Source of the DNA: Methylophilaceae bacterium
GTDB lineage: Bacteria; Pseudomonadota; Gammaproteobacteria; Burkholderiales; Methylophilaceae
Reading direction: 5' to 3'
Assembly: GCA_947451235.1 (NCBI GenBank)
Contig: CANFZA010000009.1
Coordinates: 1 to 41,868 of the forward strand
DNA length: 41,868 nucleotides
In this document: positions 1 through 7,913 of the stretch, one piece after another
Numbering within the stretch: position 1 is the stretch's first letter
Layout: every line of letters starts with the position of its first letter
Made by a program: the position numbers and the translations under genes
Notes under the pieces: generated by a model
Databases searched by the model: none
What the model saw: the letters and a program-made list of their open reading frames with translations, nothing else
Told to the model about the DNA's origin: nothing

Positions 1-54
1 AATGGAAAAAATAGCATTGAAAAAATTGATGTCGATATTAAACCCACAGGACTT

Positions 55-681
55 TTGGGCACAGTGACCGTTACTCCAGCTACAGGTAATCGAGAGATTG
101 ACCACGAACTCGTCCTTCGCGCACAGGGTGGCGATAAACGCGCCTTCGGTATGTTGGTAGATAAATATCAACGAAAATTGACGCGATTACTGTCGCGTAT
201 GATTCGAGATCAAAGCGAAATCGAAGATGTCGTTCAAGAGTCATTTATTAAAGCTTACCGTGCATTGCCTAACTTTCGCGGCGATAGTGCCTTTTACACT
301 TGGTTGTATCGAATAGGTATTAATACCGCAAAAAATCATTTAGTTTCTTTGGGTCGTAGGCCTACGGTAAGTACAGATATTGAGCTTGAAGATGCTGAAA
401 ACTTTGATAGCGGCAATGAGTTACGCACCATGGAAACGCCAGAAACAGCGCTAATGACCAAGGAAATCGCGCAAACAGTGAATGATACTGTTGCCAGCTT
501 GCCAGAAGAGCTACGTACAGCAATTACCCTTCGCGAATTAGAAGGGTTTAGCTATGAAGAGATTGCTACCATGATGAACTGCCCGATAGGTACCGTGCGT
601 TCACGTATTTTTAGAGCGCGTGAAACAATTTCACTCAAATTAAAACCTTTGTTGGATGTTCATGATAATAAGCGCTGGTAG
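55..681 (+). CDS. rpoE: RNA polymerase sigma-E factor (RpoE/AlgU), ECF family
   Basis: ECF sigma factor that directs RNA polymerase to envelope-stress promoters and is held inactive by RseA encoded just downstream. Region 2 spans about residues 27-95, with the motifs DVVQESFIKAYRAL and FRGDSAFYTWLYRIGIN. Region 4 spans about 140-198, with ELEGFSYEEIA and CPIGTVRSRIFRARE forming the helix-turn-helix. The length of 208 aa is slightly above E. coli RpoE (about 191) because of an N-terminal extension. The start is uncertain: TTG at 55 and GTG at 64 are both possible, and the frame is open to the left edge of the window, so an ATG could lie outside. AGGA at 48-51 is the only nearby purine-rich stretch. 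First gene of the visible rpoE-rseABC-mucD operon. Confidence 0.93.
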   Translation: MGTVTVTPATGNREIDHELVLRAQGGDKRAFGMLVDKYQRKLTRLLSRMIRDQSEIEDVVQESFIKAYRALPNFRGDSAFYTWLYRIGINTAKNHLVSLGRRPTVSTDIELEDAENFDSGNELRTMETPETALMTKEIAQTVNDTVASLPEELRTAITLRELEGFSYEEIATMMNCPIGTVRSRIFRARETISLKLKPLLDVHDNKRW

Positions 682-747
682 TTTTGCCATCAACAATCAT
701 GACAATACACAACTAAAGTAACAAAGTATAAGATTTAGGAGCTAGCA

Positions 748-1251
748 ATGAACGAACAAATATCAGCTTTACTCGATGATGAAATCGCAGTGGAAGATGC
801 CGCACATTTGATTACCGCAATATTGTCAAACAAACAGTCTGCACAGGCTTGGAGCGATTATAATTTAATCGGTGATGCCATGCGTGGCAATGCGGTTTTA
901 AGTAATCAGTTTAAGCAAAACTTAATGCAAAAAATTGAAATGGAAGCGACTATATTTTTACCTAATGCAGCGCTGGCGAATAATGTTGCTGAAATTAAAC
1001 ATAATGGTAAGATTTCAGCCTCATGGTCAATCGCGGCATCATTTGCGGCAGTCATGGTGGTTGGTTGGATGGTGTTGAACCAGCAGGCACAAAATAGTAG
1101 CGAACTAGCGCCAGTAGAAGTTGCGCAAGTAGATACTGCAAAAAATGCAGCGATGGATTCAGGCATACCTACAGAATACTTGAATGCGCATCAAGCATCG
1201 GCACCTTCTGCAAGTTCGTATTATATTCAAACCGTTAGTTACAAAGAGTAA
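748..1251 (+). CDS. rseA: Anti-sigma-E factor RseA (MucA)
   Basis: Inner-membrane anti-sigma factor that binds RpoE through its cytoplasmic N-terminal domain and releases it after regulated proteolysis. The N-terminus MNEQISALLDDEIA and the WSDYNLIGDAMRG segment (about residues 35-47) are typical of the RseA N-terminal domain. A single membrane segment lies at about 91-111, followed by a periplasmic tail rich in Ala and Ser. AGGAG about 8 nt upstream supports the ATG. The stop codon TAA shares its last base with the rseB start (TAATG), which suggests translational coupling. The identification rests on domain layout and its place between rpoE and rseB, since the family is poorly conserved in sequence. 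Confidence 0.9.
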   Translation: MNEQISALLDDEIAVEDAAHLITAILSNKQSAQAWSDYNLIGDAMRGNAVLSNQFKQNLMQKIEMEATIFLPNAALANNVAEIKHNGKISASWSIAASFAAVMVVGWMVLNQQAQNSSELAPVEVAQVDTAKNAAMDSGIPTEYLNAHQASAPSASSYYIQTVSYKE

Positions 1252-2243
1252 TGTTAATGAAACGTATTGTTATGGCGAGGCTATTTGCCATTGCAGCTCT
1301 TGGTGTTGCCATCGTTGTTAGTGTCAGTGCGAAAGCTAGCGCTGATGATGATCTGTGGCTAGCTTTGCAAAAAGCGGCAGTTGCTGCGCATGCATTGAGT
1401 TACCAAGGTATTTTTTATTATCAGGCCGGTTCGCAATCTAAGCCAGTACAAATTACACATATGTTTAATGGTAAAGGTGAGTTTGCCCGTAACGTTGTAC
1501 TCGACAATTCACCGCGAGAGGTGTTTAGCCAGGGCAATGATTTGGTAATTTTTAATCCAAAAAACGAAAAAGTTGTCATTGAAAAGCGGCATGGGCAGAA
1601 TATGTTTCCTGCGATTTTGCCGACGAACCTTAGCTCAGTTAAATCTAATTATTCATTACGTGCAGGTGAACCTGAACGAGTGGCAGGACGTCCTGCGCAG
1701 ATGGTATTCTTAGAGCCAAAAGACAGTTTAAGATACAGCTACCAATTTTGGATAGATACAGAATATGGCCTGCTATTAAAATCAGTGATGCTTAATGGTC
1801 GTAATGAAGTCATTGAAAGTATTGCTTTTAACCAATTGGCTTTGATGGATACTCTTGATTTAGATTGGTTCCAACCCAAGATAGATAATAAGAAAAGTTA
1901 TGTGATGGAGGATGAAGCAGTCACGATTGCCGATAATGTTGCTACAGCCGATTGGACGCTAAAAGGGCTGCCGTCGGGCTTTAAAAAAATAGACCAAATG
2001 ATACGCATGGTGCACGGCAAGTCTTTACCCGTCACGCATTTGATATTTTCAGACGGTTTAGCCTCAGTTTCATTATTCATTGAACCTATTACTAAAAATA
2101 TTAAGCCTAGAGTCGGTCATAGGCTTGTGGGTGGTACAAGTTTTTATTCCAGCGTAAGTGACGGATATCAGCTAACAGTGGTTGGTGAAGTGCCCGAGAT
2201 TACTGTGGCACAAATAGCAAATGCAGTTGTATTTAAAAAGTAA
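1251..2243 (+). CDS. rseB: Sigma-E regulatory protein RseB (MucB)
   Basis: Periplasmic protein that binds RseA and shields it from the site-1 protease, with a lipoprotein-like fold in the family. A signal peptide covers about residues 1-31 (hydrophobic core AIAALGVAIVVSVSA, Ala-rich cleavage region). The MucB/RseB pattern is visible: SYQGIFYYQAG near the mature N-terminus, SLRAGEPERVAGRPAQMVFLEPKD in the middle split by the usual spacing, and a C-terminal domain with GLPSGFK and LIFSDGLASVSLFIE. The length of 330 aa matches the family. A second in-frame ATG at 1257 is an equally good start. It overlaps rseA by one base. Confidence 0.93.
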   Translation: MLMKRIVMARLFAIAALGVAIVVSVSAKASADDDLWLALQKAAVAAHALSYQGIFYYQAGSQSKPVQITHMFNGKGEFARNVVLDNSPREVFSQGNDLVIFNPKNEKVVIEKRHGQNMFPAILPTNLSSVKSNYSLRAGEPERVAGRPAQMVFLEPKDSLRYSYQFWIDTEYGLLLKSVMLNGRNEVIESIAFNQLALMDTLDLDWFQPKIDNKKSYVMEDEAVTIADNVATADWTLKGLPSGFKKIDQMIRMVHGKSLPVTHLIFSDGLASVSLFIEPITKNIKPRVGHRLVGGTSFYSSVSDGYQLTVVGEVPEITVAQIANAVVFKK

Positions 2244-2283
2244 GTAGTTAACAAGAACCCCTTTTGAAAAGTATGTCATTAGC

Positions 2284-2835
2284 ATGATAGAAGAATATGC
2301 CATTGTTACCAGTTGCGATAATAACCACGCTACTCTGGAAGTAGAGCGACGCACAGCTTGTGGCTTGTGTGGTCAAAAACGTGGCTGTGGTAACGCAACA
2401 TGGGGAAAATTGCTAGGTCATAAAAGTCATGAGTTTCAAGCAGAAAATCCTATCAATGCCGTCCCCGGTGATAGCGTAGTGGTCGGTCTTGATGAGCATG
2501 CCATGCTTAATTCAGTATTCTTACTTTACGTTGTACCTTTGCTGGGTCTATTGTTTGGCGCAGTATTGGCAGACGTATATTTAAAAAATGAATTGCTAGT
2601 GATACTAAGTGCCGTGTCAGGGTTAGTTTTGGGGTTCTTATGGGTTAAAGGTCGTGTGGCTGGCCGTGAAGCGACTGGTAAAAGTGCTAAAGGTAAATGT
2701 AATGCAGTGATTTTGCGCCATGCTCAAGATGTCACAGAAGATGTCACAAATGACGGTGAAAATAATGTCATTATTACTGCGGATAACGCAGTAGAGATTA
2801 GCGTTACTAAATTTCAAACTAAACGAGGTCAATAG
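2284..2835 (+). CDS. rseC: Sigma-E positive regulator RseC (MucC)
   Basis: Inner-membrane protein of the RseC/MucC family, implicated in modulating sigma-E activity and in redox-linked functions. The cytoplasmic N-terminal domain carries the conserved cysteines C26, C29 and C35 (CGLC then C, with C11 as well). Two membrane helices follow at about 75-97 and 103-121. Residues about 133-183 form a polar C-terminal tail that looks longer than usual for the family and contains a QDVT/EDVT duplication encoded by a 12-bp DNA repeat. The gene ends directly against mucD, whose ribosome-binding sequence GAGGT lies inside the last rseC codons. Confidence 0.9.
   Translation: MIEEYAIVTSCDNNHATLEVERRTACGLCGQKRGCGNATWGKLLGHKSHEFQAENPINAVPGDSVVVGLDEHAMLNSVFLLYVVPLLGLLFGAVLADVYLKNELLVILSAVSGLVLGFLWVKGRVAGREATGKSAKGKCNAVILRHAQDVTEDVTNDGENNVIITADNAVEISVTKFQTKRGQ
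2726..2792. repeat. 12-bp tandem duplication and two abutting palindromes inside rseC
   Basis: AAGATGTCACA occurs at 2726-2736 and 2738-2748, a 12-bp in-frame period. At 2761-2775 there is AATAATG, a central T, then CATTATT. Directly adjoining, at 2776-2792, is ACTGCG, GATAA, CGCAGT. All lie in the codons for the RseC C-terminal tail. Confidence 0.75.
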
Positions 2836-4278
2836 ATGATAAAAAATTGGATTGCCGTGGTTACTTTGGGCTTAATTTCTGCAGTTAATTTAAATGTTAA
2901 TGCACACAGTTTGCCAGACTTTACCGAGTTAGCAGAAAAACATGGTGCTGAAGTGGTTAACATTAGTGTCACGCAAAGCGTACACGCCGATGCTGGCGCC
3001 ATGCCTTATCCTGGCATGCCAGATGATGAGCAAATGCAGGAGTTTTTTAAGCGTTTCGGTATTCCAAACATGCCAGGAATGCCCGGGTCGCCAGGTTCAC
3101 CTGGTCAAAACGGTGCGCCGCAACCTGATTATAAATCTCAATCACTAGGTTCTGGCTTTATTATTAGTAGTGACGGCTACATCTTAACCAACGCGCATGT
3201 GGTGAGTGATGCCGACGAAGTGATTGTTAAGCTCTCTGATAAGCGTGAATTTAAAGCAAAAATCATTGGCGCTGATAAGCGAACCGATGTTGCGCTGGTT
3301 AAAATTGAAGCTACTGGCCTGCCTAAAGTCACGGTTGGTGAACCTAGCAAGCTTAAAGTGGGTGAGTGGGTGGCTGCTATTGGTTCTCCATTTGGTTTAG
3401 AAAACACCATGACTGCCGGTATCGTCAGCGCTAAAGGTCGCGCCTTACCGCAAGAGAATTTCGTGCCATTTATTCAGACCGATGTGGCCATTAACCCAGG
3501 TAATTCTGGTGGACCTTTGTTTAATTTGGCTGGAGAAGTGGTCGGTATTAACTCACAAATTTACAGTCGTAGTGGCGGTTCAATGGGCTTGTCATTTGCA
3601 ATTCCGATTGATGTAGCGATTGATATTTCTAATCAACTAAAATCAACAGGAAAAATCACACGTGGCTGGTTAGGCATTGCTATTCAAGAGTTAACTAAAG
3701 AATTGGCCGAATCCTTTGGTATGAAAAATACCAACGGTGCATTAGTGGCTGGTGTAGAAAAAAATGGGCCGGCTGATAAAGGCGGTTTAGATGCTGGTGA
3801 CGTGATTACTAAATTTGATGGTAAGCCAATTGTCACTTCGGCAGATTTGCCACGTGCGGTTGGCGCAACTAAACCTGGAAAAATAGCTGCAGTAGAAATC
3901 TTACGTAAAGGTAGTGCCAAAATGCTGAGTATCGGTGTGGGTGAAATGCCGTCTGAGTCGGCTGAAGTTGCGCAAAGTAATAAGCCTGCGGCCAAAGCTG
4001 AAGCTAATAAAATTGGTTTAACGCTTAAAGAACTTACCCCACAACAAAAGAAAAAGCTTAATGGTAAAAATGGCTTGTTGGTGATAGAGAGTGTGGGTGC
4101 TGCAGCGCAAGCGGGTATCCGCCGTGGTGATGTGATTCTTGGGTTAAATAATAGTGAAACCCAAAGTGTTGACCAGTTTAACAAACAAATTAATGGCGTT
4201 GCTACAGGTAAAACCATCGCAGTATTAGTTCAGCGTGCTGAGAACACTTTATATGTGCCAATTAAGGTAGGCAAGTAG
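2836..4278 (+). CDS. mucD: Periplasmic serine protease MucD/DegP (HtrA family)
   Basis: Do-type periplasmic protease and chaperone that degrades misfolded envelope proteins and, in the Pseudomonas system, lowers sigma-E signalling. A signal peptide covers about residues 1-23. The trypsin-like triad is intact: H121 in TNAHVVSDADE, D151 in KRTDVALVKI and S224 in NPGNSGGPLFN. Two PDZ domains follow, at about 265-355 and 390-475. A Met/Pro/Gly-rich loop at about 55-95 (PGMPGSPGSPGQ) precedes the protease core, as is common in this family. The length of 480 aa is normal. The start codon follows the rseC stop immediately, so it is very likely co-transcribed with the rse genes. Confidence 0.95.
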   Translation: MIKNWIAVVTLGLISAVNLNVNAHSLPDFTELAEKHGAEVVNISVTQSVHADAGAMPYPGMPDDEQMQEFFKRFGIPNMPGMPGSPGSPGQNGAPQPDYKSQSLGSGFIISSDGYILTNAHVVSDADEVIVKLSDKREFKAKIIGADKRTDVALVKIEATGLPKVTVGEPSKLKVGEWVAAIGSPFGLENTMTAGIVSAKGRALPQENFVPFIQTDVAINPGNSGGPLFNLAGEVVGINSQIYSRSGGSMGLSFAIPIDVAIDISNQLKSTGKITRGWLGIAIQELTKELAESFGMKNTNGALVAGVEKNGPADKGGLDAGDVITKFDGKPIVTSADLPRAVGATKPGKIAAVEILRKGSAKMLSIGVGEMPSESAEVAQSNKPAAKAEANKIGLTLKELTPQQKKKLNGKNGLLVIESVGAAAQAGIRRGDVILGLNNSETQSVDQFNKQINGVATGKTIAVLVQRAENTLYVPIKVGK

Positions 4279-4320
4279 CTACACATATTGTTTGATTACA
4301 GCAGTTAATTGGTTTATTTA

Positions 4321-4353
4321 AAACCCGCTCTTTTCAAAAAGCGGGTTTTTTTA
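4321..4353 (+). terminator. Rho-independent terminator after mucD
   Basis: Stem AAACCCGCT (4321-4329) pairs with AGCGGGTTT, followed by a run of T residues up to the stop codon of the opposing clsB gene. It closes the rpoE-mucD operon. Convergent placement suggests it may also act for clsB, though the T-run on that side is weak. Confidence 0.85.
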
Positions 4354-5541
4354 TTGCTCGTTAGCGTGACCAATTAACCCTAAAAACCAGCGGACTAATC
4401 CATATGCTAACCAAGAGGCAACGCGTTTTGCAATATTACCTTGTGCCCATTGCTTAGGTGAAATTTGATGGGCGCCCGCCTGAATAGTCGCTAAAACATC
4501 TGCCCGCAATTCTGTAGCAAATGCAGTATCTTTTACCAATACATTAGCTTCTCTGGCTAGAAATAAGCTAAAGGGATCAATATTAGACGAGCCTACCGTC
4601 GCCCAATGGGAATCAATAATCGCGACTTTGCTATGCATAAAACTTTTGCGATATTCGTAAATTTCTATGCCATTTTTTAAAAAATCGCTATAAAACGCAT
4701 GAGTGGCAAACATTAAAAAATATTCCATGCGACCTTGTAGCAGTAGTGTTATCTTAACTTCGCGTTTGGCGGCCTCTAATAGGGCTTGTCTAAATCTTCT
4801 GCCAGGTACAAAGTAAGCATTTGCGATGATGATTTCTGATTTTGCGTGGACGATTGCGCTTAGATAGGCATCTTCAATATCGCGCCTGTGTAGCATATTG
4901 TCTCTAAACACCAGTGCCGCTTTTGTGCCTTGATTAGTCGGCTTAACTTTAGCTGTTTGTAGCAATATGTTTTCGAGTGGAATGGTGCCGCTGGCATTCA
5001 GTGCGCGTAAATGGGTATATGAAATACGGCGCCAAAGCCTATGAGCGCCTAGTGCCATCGTTGCAATTAAATTGCCTTCTACCTGAACTGCGTAATCAAT
5101 GCGAGGTGGAACGTTGTTAGGCATGCGGTTCGGCACATCAAAGTCATCGATAATATTAATGCCGCCGATAAAACCAATTTTACAGTCAATGACGACCATT
5201 TTATGATGCAAGCGTCTAAGCCGACTTTTCTTGAGTGTCCACGGTGATATTTTAGGTCGATAAAACATAATCTGCACGCCTGCAGCATTTAATTCCGCGA
5301 CCAATGACTTTGGTAAATCTTTGCTGCCAAAACCATCTAGCAGTACATTGACACTCACGCCCCGACGCGCGGCTTGCTTAAGCAAATTGCCAATATTAAC
5401 GCCAATAGCATCGGCTTCATAGATGTAAGTTTGCAAATAAATTTCATGTTGGGCAGACTTAATGGCCGCTTCAAGTGCAGGAAAATATTCTGCGCCATTG
5501 CGTAATAATTTAAGCTGGTTGCCCCCAACAAATTGCGTCAT
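4351..5541 (-). CDS. clsB: Cardiolipin synthase B (phospholipase D superfamily)
   Basis: PLD-superfamily phosphatidyltransferase that makes cardiolipin at the inner membrane. The two HKD motifs are intact: H112-x-K114-x4-D119 (HHKMVVID) followed by GFIGGINI, and H303-x-K305-x4-D310 (HSKVAIID) followed by SHWATVGSSNIDP. There is no long N-terminal transmembrane segment, so it resembles ClsB (YbhO) rather than ClsA. The length of 396 aa is close to ClsB (about 413). Its ATG overlaps the ybhP stop as ATGA, the same ybhP-clsB pairing found in E. coli. The start MTQFVGGNQLKLLRNG aligns with the usual family N-terminus. Confidence 0.92.
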   Translation of the reverse strand: MTQFVGGNQLKLLRNGAEYFPALEAAIKSAQHEIYLQTYIYEADAIGVNIGNLLKQAARRGVSVNVLLDGFGSKDLPKSLVAELNAAGVQIMFYRPKISPWTLKKSRLRRLHHKMVVIDCKIGFIGGINIIDDFDVPNRMPNNVPPRIDYAVQVEGNLIATMALGAHRLWRRISYTHLRALNASGTIPLENILLQTAKVKPTNQGTKAALVFRDNMLHRRDIEDAYLSAIVHAKSEIIIANAYFVPGRRFRQALLEAAKREVKITLLLQGRMEYFLMFATHAFYSDFLKNGIEIYEYRKSFMHSKVAIIDSHWATVGSSNIDPFSLFLAREANVLVKDTAFATELRADVLATIQAGAHQISPKQWAQGNIAKRVASWLAYGLVRWFLGLIGHANEQ

Positions 5542-6290
5542 ATTCTATTTAATGTGGCTGTGAGAATTGCATGGTCGGATAACTTTATGAACTGTGGGCC
5601 TGAATGCACTTCTGTATGTTTTACCTGAAAGCCGCGCACATAAATTCGGTCTAGCCTTAACATTGGCAACCATGAGGGAAAGCTTCTTGCAGGTTTTCCA
5701 GCATGATGCTCGAATACTTCACGCATGTTCAATCGATCGGCGAACGTGCGTCCGCTACGCATGCCCCAATCGTTAAAATCGCCGGCAATAATCAAGGGTT
5801 CACCTGCGGGTACGTTTTGTTCTATATATTCCGCCACACTTAATAGCTGTTGCCTGCGCCACTGTGCAAACAAACCCAAATGCACACAAACAGCATGCAG
5901 CGGCTTGTCCCAATTTGCAACTTCAATTTCACAATGTAGCATGCCGCGTTGCTCGGAAGTGTGCGCGGAAATGTCTTGGTTTATGGTGTTAATGATGGGA
6001 TATTTTGACAGTAGCGCATTGCCATGATGCCCCGCTGGGTAAACTGAATTTTTTCCGTAAGCGTAATCTGGCCATGTTGCATCTGCCAAAAATTCTGCCT
6101 GCCCTAATTCCGGCCAAGCTTTAAAGCGTAAGCTATGTTGAGCATGTTCATCGCGTACTTCTTGCAAAAAAACCACATCGGCCTGCAGTTTTCGCAACAT
6201 ATCGCGTTGATGATGCAGGGCCAGGCGCGCGTTAAAATGTGTTACGCCCTTATGAATATTGAAGGTTGCGATGCGGAGTATATTGTGCAA
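5538..6290 (-). CDS. ybhP: Endonuclease/exonuclease/phosphatase family protein (YbhP-like)
   Basis: Metal-dependent hydrolase of the EEP (DNase I-like) fold. The substrate is unknown, but the link to clsB suggests a phospholipid or nucleotide phosphodiester. Motifs in order: TFNIHKG (about 8-14), FLQEVRDEH (about 41-49), HLGLF, GDFNDWG, LDRIYVRG and SDHAILTATL, which supply the usual Asn, Glu, His, Asp and His active-site residues. The length of 250 aa matches E. coli YbhP (253). The stop overlaps the clsB start by four bases, so the two are translated as a unit. It is divergent from the FemAB-like gene across 276 bp. Confidence 0.88.
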   Translation of the reverse strand: MHNILRIATFNIHKGVTHFNARLALHHQRDMLRKLQADVVFLQEVRDEHAQHSLRFKAWPELGQAEFLADATWPDYAYGKNSVYPAGHHGNALLSKYPIINTINQDISAHTSEQRGMLHCEIEVANWDKPLHAVCVHLGLFAQWRRQQLLSVAEYIEQNVPAGEPLIIAGDFNDWGMRSGRTFADRLNMREVFEHHAGKPARSFPSWLPMLRLDRIYVRGFQVKHTEVHSGPQFIKLSDHAILTATLNRI

Positions 6291-6566
6291 ATTAATCTCA
6301 GTAAATAAGGCGCTGCATTGGATTAATCATACAACAATGGCTCTTTTAAGCAATGAATAATAATGCCGCAAGTGTTGCAACGATATCGAGATTAAGTCGC
6401 CACCTACCAGATCCTTTGCTTGTAGTATTCTTATATAAATACTCGTTCATAAAACTCAATGACTTGAACCAGAATCCAAAACGTACCTTGATGTTTTGTG
6501 TGCTGGTTTTTGCATAAAAACAGCTATACTTAAACGACTACCTCACATTATTTAGAGCCTCAATCG
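6291..6566. promoter_or_regulatory. Divergent intergenic region with a candidate promoter
   Basis: 276 bp separates ybhP (minus) from the FemAB-like gene (plus). A good -10 hexamer, TATACT, lies at 6525-6530 upstream of the plus-strand gene, but no convincing -35 is visible at 16-18 bp. No terminator or RNA gene was recognised. Confidence 0.35.
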
Positions 6567-7691
6567 ATGAGTTTGATCTTAGAAATTGCCGATAGCATAG
6601 CGGAGATTGATGCCTATCAATGGGATGCTTTGGTCGGCGATATGCCGCTATTAAGTCATGCATTTTTAAGTGCGCTTGAAAGTTCAAAGTCGGTGGGTAA
6701 AGGCGCTGGTTGGCAACCTTACCCGATGCTTGTGCGTGAAGATGGGGCGTTGGTCGGCGCAATGCCGTTGTATGTAAAAAGTCATTCATATGGCGAATAC
6801 GTTTTTGACTGGAGTTGGGCCGAAGCATACGAACGTAGCGGCCTCAATTACTACCCAAAATTATTAGCTGCGATTCCTTTTACGCCCATTACCAGTGCAA
6901 GGTTGCTGGCAAATTCTGTTGAAATTCAAACTTTAATGATCGCGGCCATAAGTGAAACTATACTTAAGCATCAATTATCATCAGCGCATGTGATCTTTCC
7001 TAATGATGATTCAGCTGCGGCCTTATTAAAGGCCGGTTGGATGCAACGTCATGGTGTGCAATTTAGATGGGAAAACAATAACTTTAGCGATTTTGATGAT
7101 TTTTTAAAAGTATTAAGCCACGATAAGCGCAAAAAAATACGTCAAGAAAGAAAAAAAGTCGATGCGGCAGGTGTGGTTTGCAAGCAGATAAAAGGTGCGG
7201 ATATTACGCCAGCAGAATGGGATTTTTTCTATCAATGTTATGAAAATACTTACCTAGAACATCGTTCTACACCGTATTTAACACCGGCATTTTTTAAAAA
7301 CATTGGCCTAAATATGCCACAAAATATTTTGCTGATTATTGCTTATATTGACGATGTTCCAGTGGCTAGCGCGCTGAATATTTATCATAAAACCACACTC
7401 TACGGCCGTTATTGGGGCGCTTTGCGCTATGTGCCTAACTTACATTTTGAGCTTTGTTATTATCAAGCGCAGGAGTTTTGTATCGCTGAAAAAATTCAGT
7501 ATTTTGAAGGTGGCGCCCAAGGGGAGCATAAGTTAGCGCGCGGCTTTAAACCTAGGGCGACTTGTTCGTTTCATAAGATTGCGCACCCAGATTTTGCTGC
7601 GGCGATTGATGGTTTTTTGATTAAAGAAGCGCAGGGAGTAGCCGCTTACACAACAGAGCTTGAGGAAAGAGCGCCTTTTAAAGTGCGCTGA
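6567..7691 (+). CDS. FemAB-like / GNAT-fold protein (PF04339-type peptidoglycan-biosynthesis-like protein)
   Basis: Soluble 374-aa protein resembling the PF04339 family (FemAB-like, GNAT superfamily), for which a peptidoglycan-related acyl or aminoacyl transfer role has been proposed but not shown. Visible family traits are LLSHAFLSALESS near the N-terminus, YGEYVFDWSWAEAYER (about 73-88), LSHDKRKKIRQERKK (about 183-197), YLEHRSTPYLTPAFF, GRYWGALRYVPNLHFELCYY split by normal spacing, and a C-terminal EGGAQGEHKLARGF. The length is typical. No signal peptide or membrane helix. It stands alone, followed by a hairpin before lepA. The biochemical function is not established. Confidence 0.8.
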   Translation: MSLILEIADSIAEIDAYQWDALVGDMPLLSHAFLSALESSKSVGKGAGWQPYPMLVREDGALVGAMPLYVKSHSYGEYVFDWSWAEAYERSGLNYYPKLLAAIPFTPITSARLLANSVEIQTLMIAAISETILKHQLSSAHVIFPNDDSAAALLKAGWMQRHGVQFRWENNNFSDFDDFLKVLSHDKRKKIRQERKKVDAAGVVCKQIKGADITPAEWDFFYQCYENTYLEHRSTPYLTPAFFKNIGLNMPQNILLIIAYIDDVPVASALNIYHKTTLYGRYWGALRYVPNLHFELCYYQAQEFCIAEKIQYFEGGAQGEHKLARGFKPRATCSFHKIAHPDFAAAIDGFLIKEAQGVAAYTTELEERAPFKVR

Positions 7692-7846
7692 AGATCTTGA
7701 GCAATATTGCTAATGTGCATTTTCTCTGTGTCTGGACAATGGTGTGTGCAAAAAATGTATTGCGCGGAATAGCTAGTTTTGCCGCGCTTTTGACAATTAA
7801 TTACAAAATAATCAAGCATTTGTTGTAAAATCACGGTTATTGTGAA

Positions 7847-7873
7847 AAGGCGCTTATGGCGCCTTCTCTTTTT
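7847..7873 (+). terminator. Hairpin with T-run between the FemAB-like gene and lepA
   Basis: Stem AAGGCGC (7847-7853), loop TTATG, stem GCGCCTT (7859-7865), then CTCTTTTT. It has the form of a Rho-independent terminator for the upstream gene. If transcription starts upstream of it (a TAAAAT hexamer lies at 7826-7831), it could instead act as an attenuator in the lepA leader. Confidence 0.6.
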
Positions 7874-7913
7874 ATAAAGCAGATTTAAACGTCGTAAAAA
7901 GCTTAAAGACTAA

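Noticed and set aside
3684-4217. Long open frame on the minus strand opposite mucD
   Set aside because: It lies fully inside mucD, has low-complexity composition (many Ser, Pro, Leu) and no start context; it is a shadow of the conserved gene.
7790-7795. Perfect TTGACA hexamer upstream of lepA
   Set aside because: No -10-like hexamer lies 16-18 bp downstream; the nearest good one (TAAAAT at 7826) is 30 bp away.
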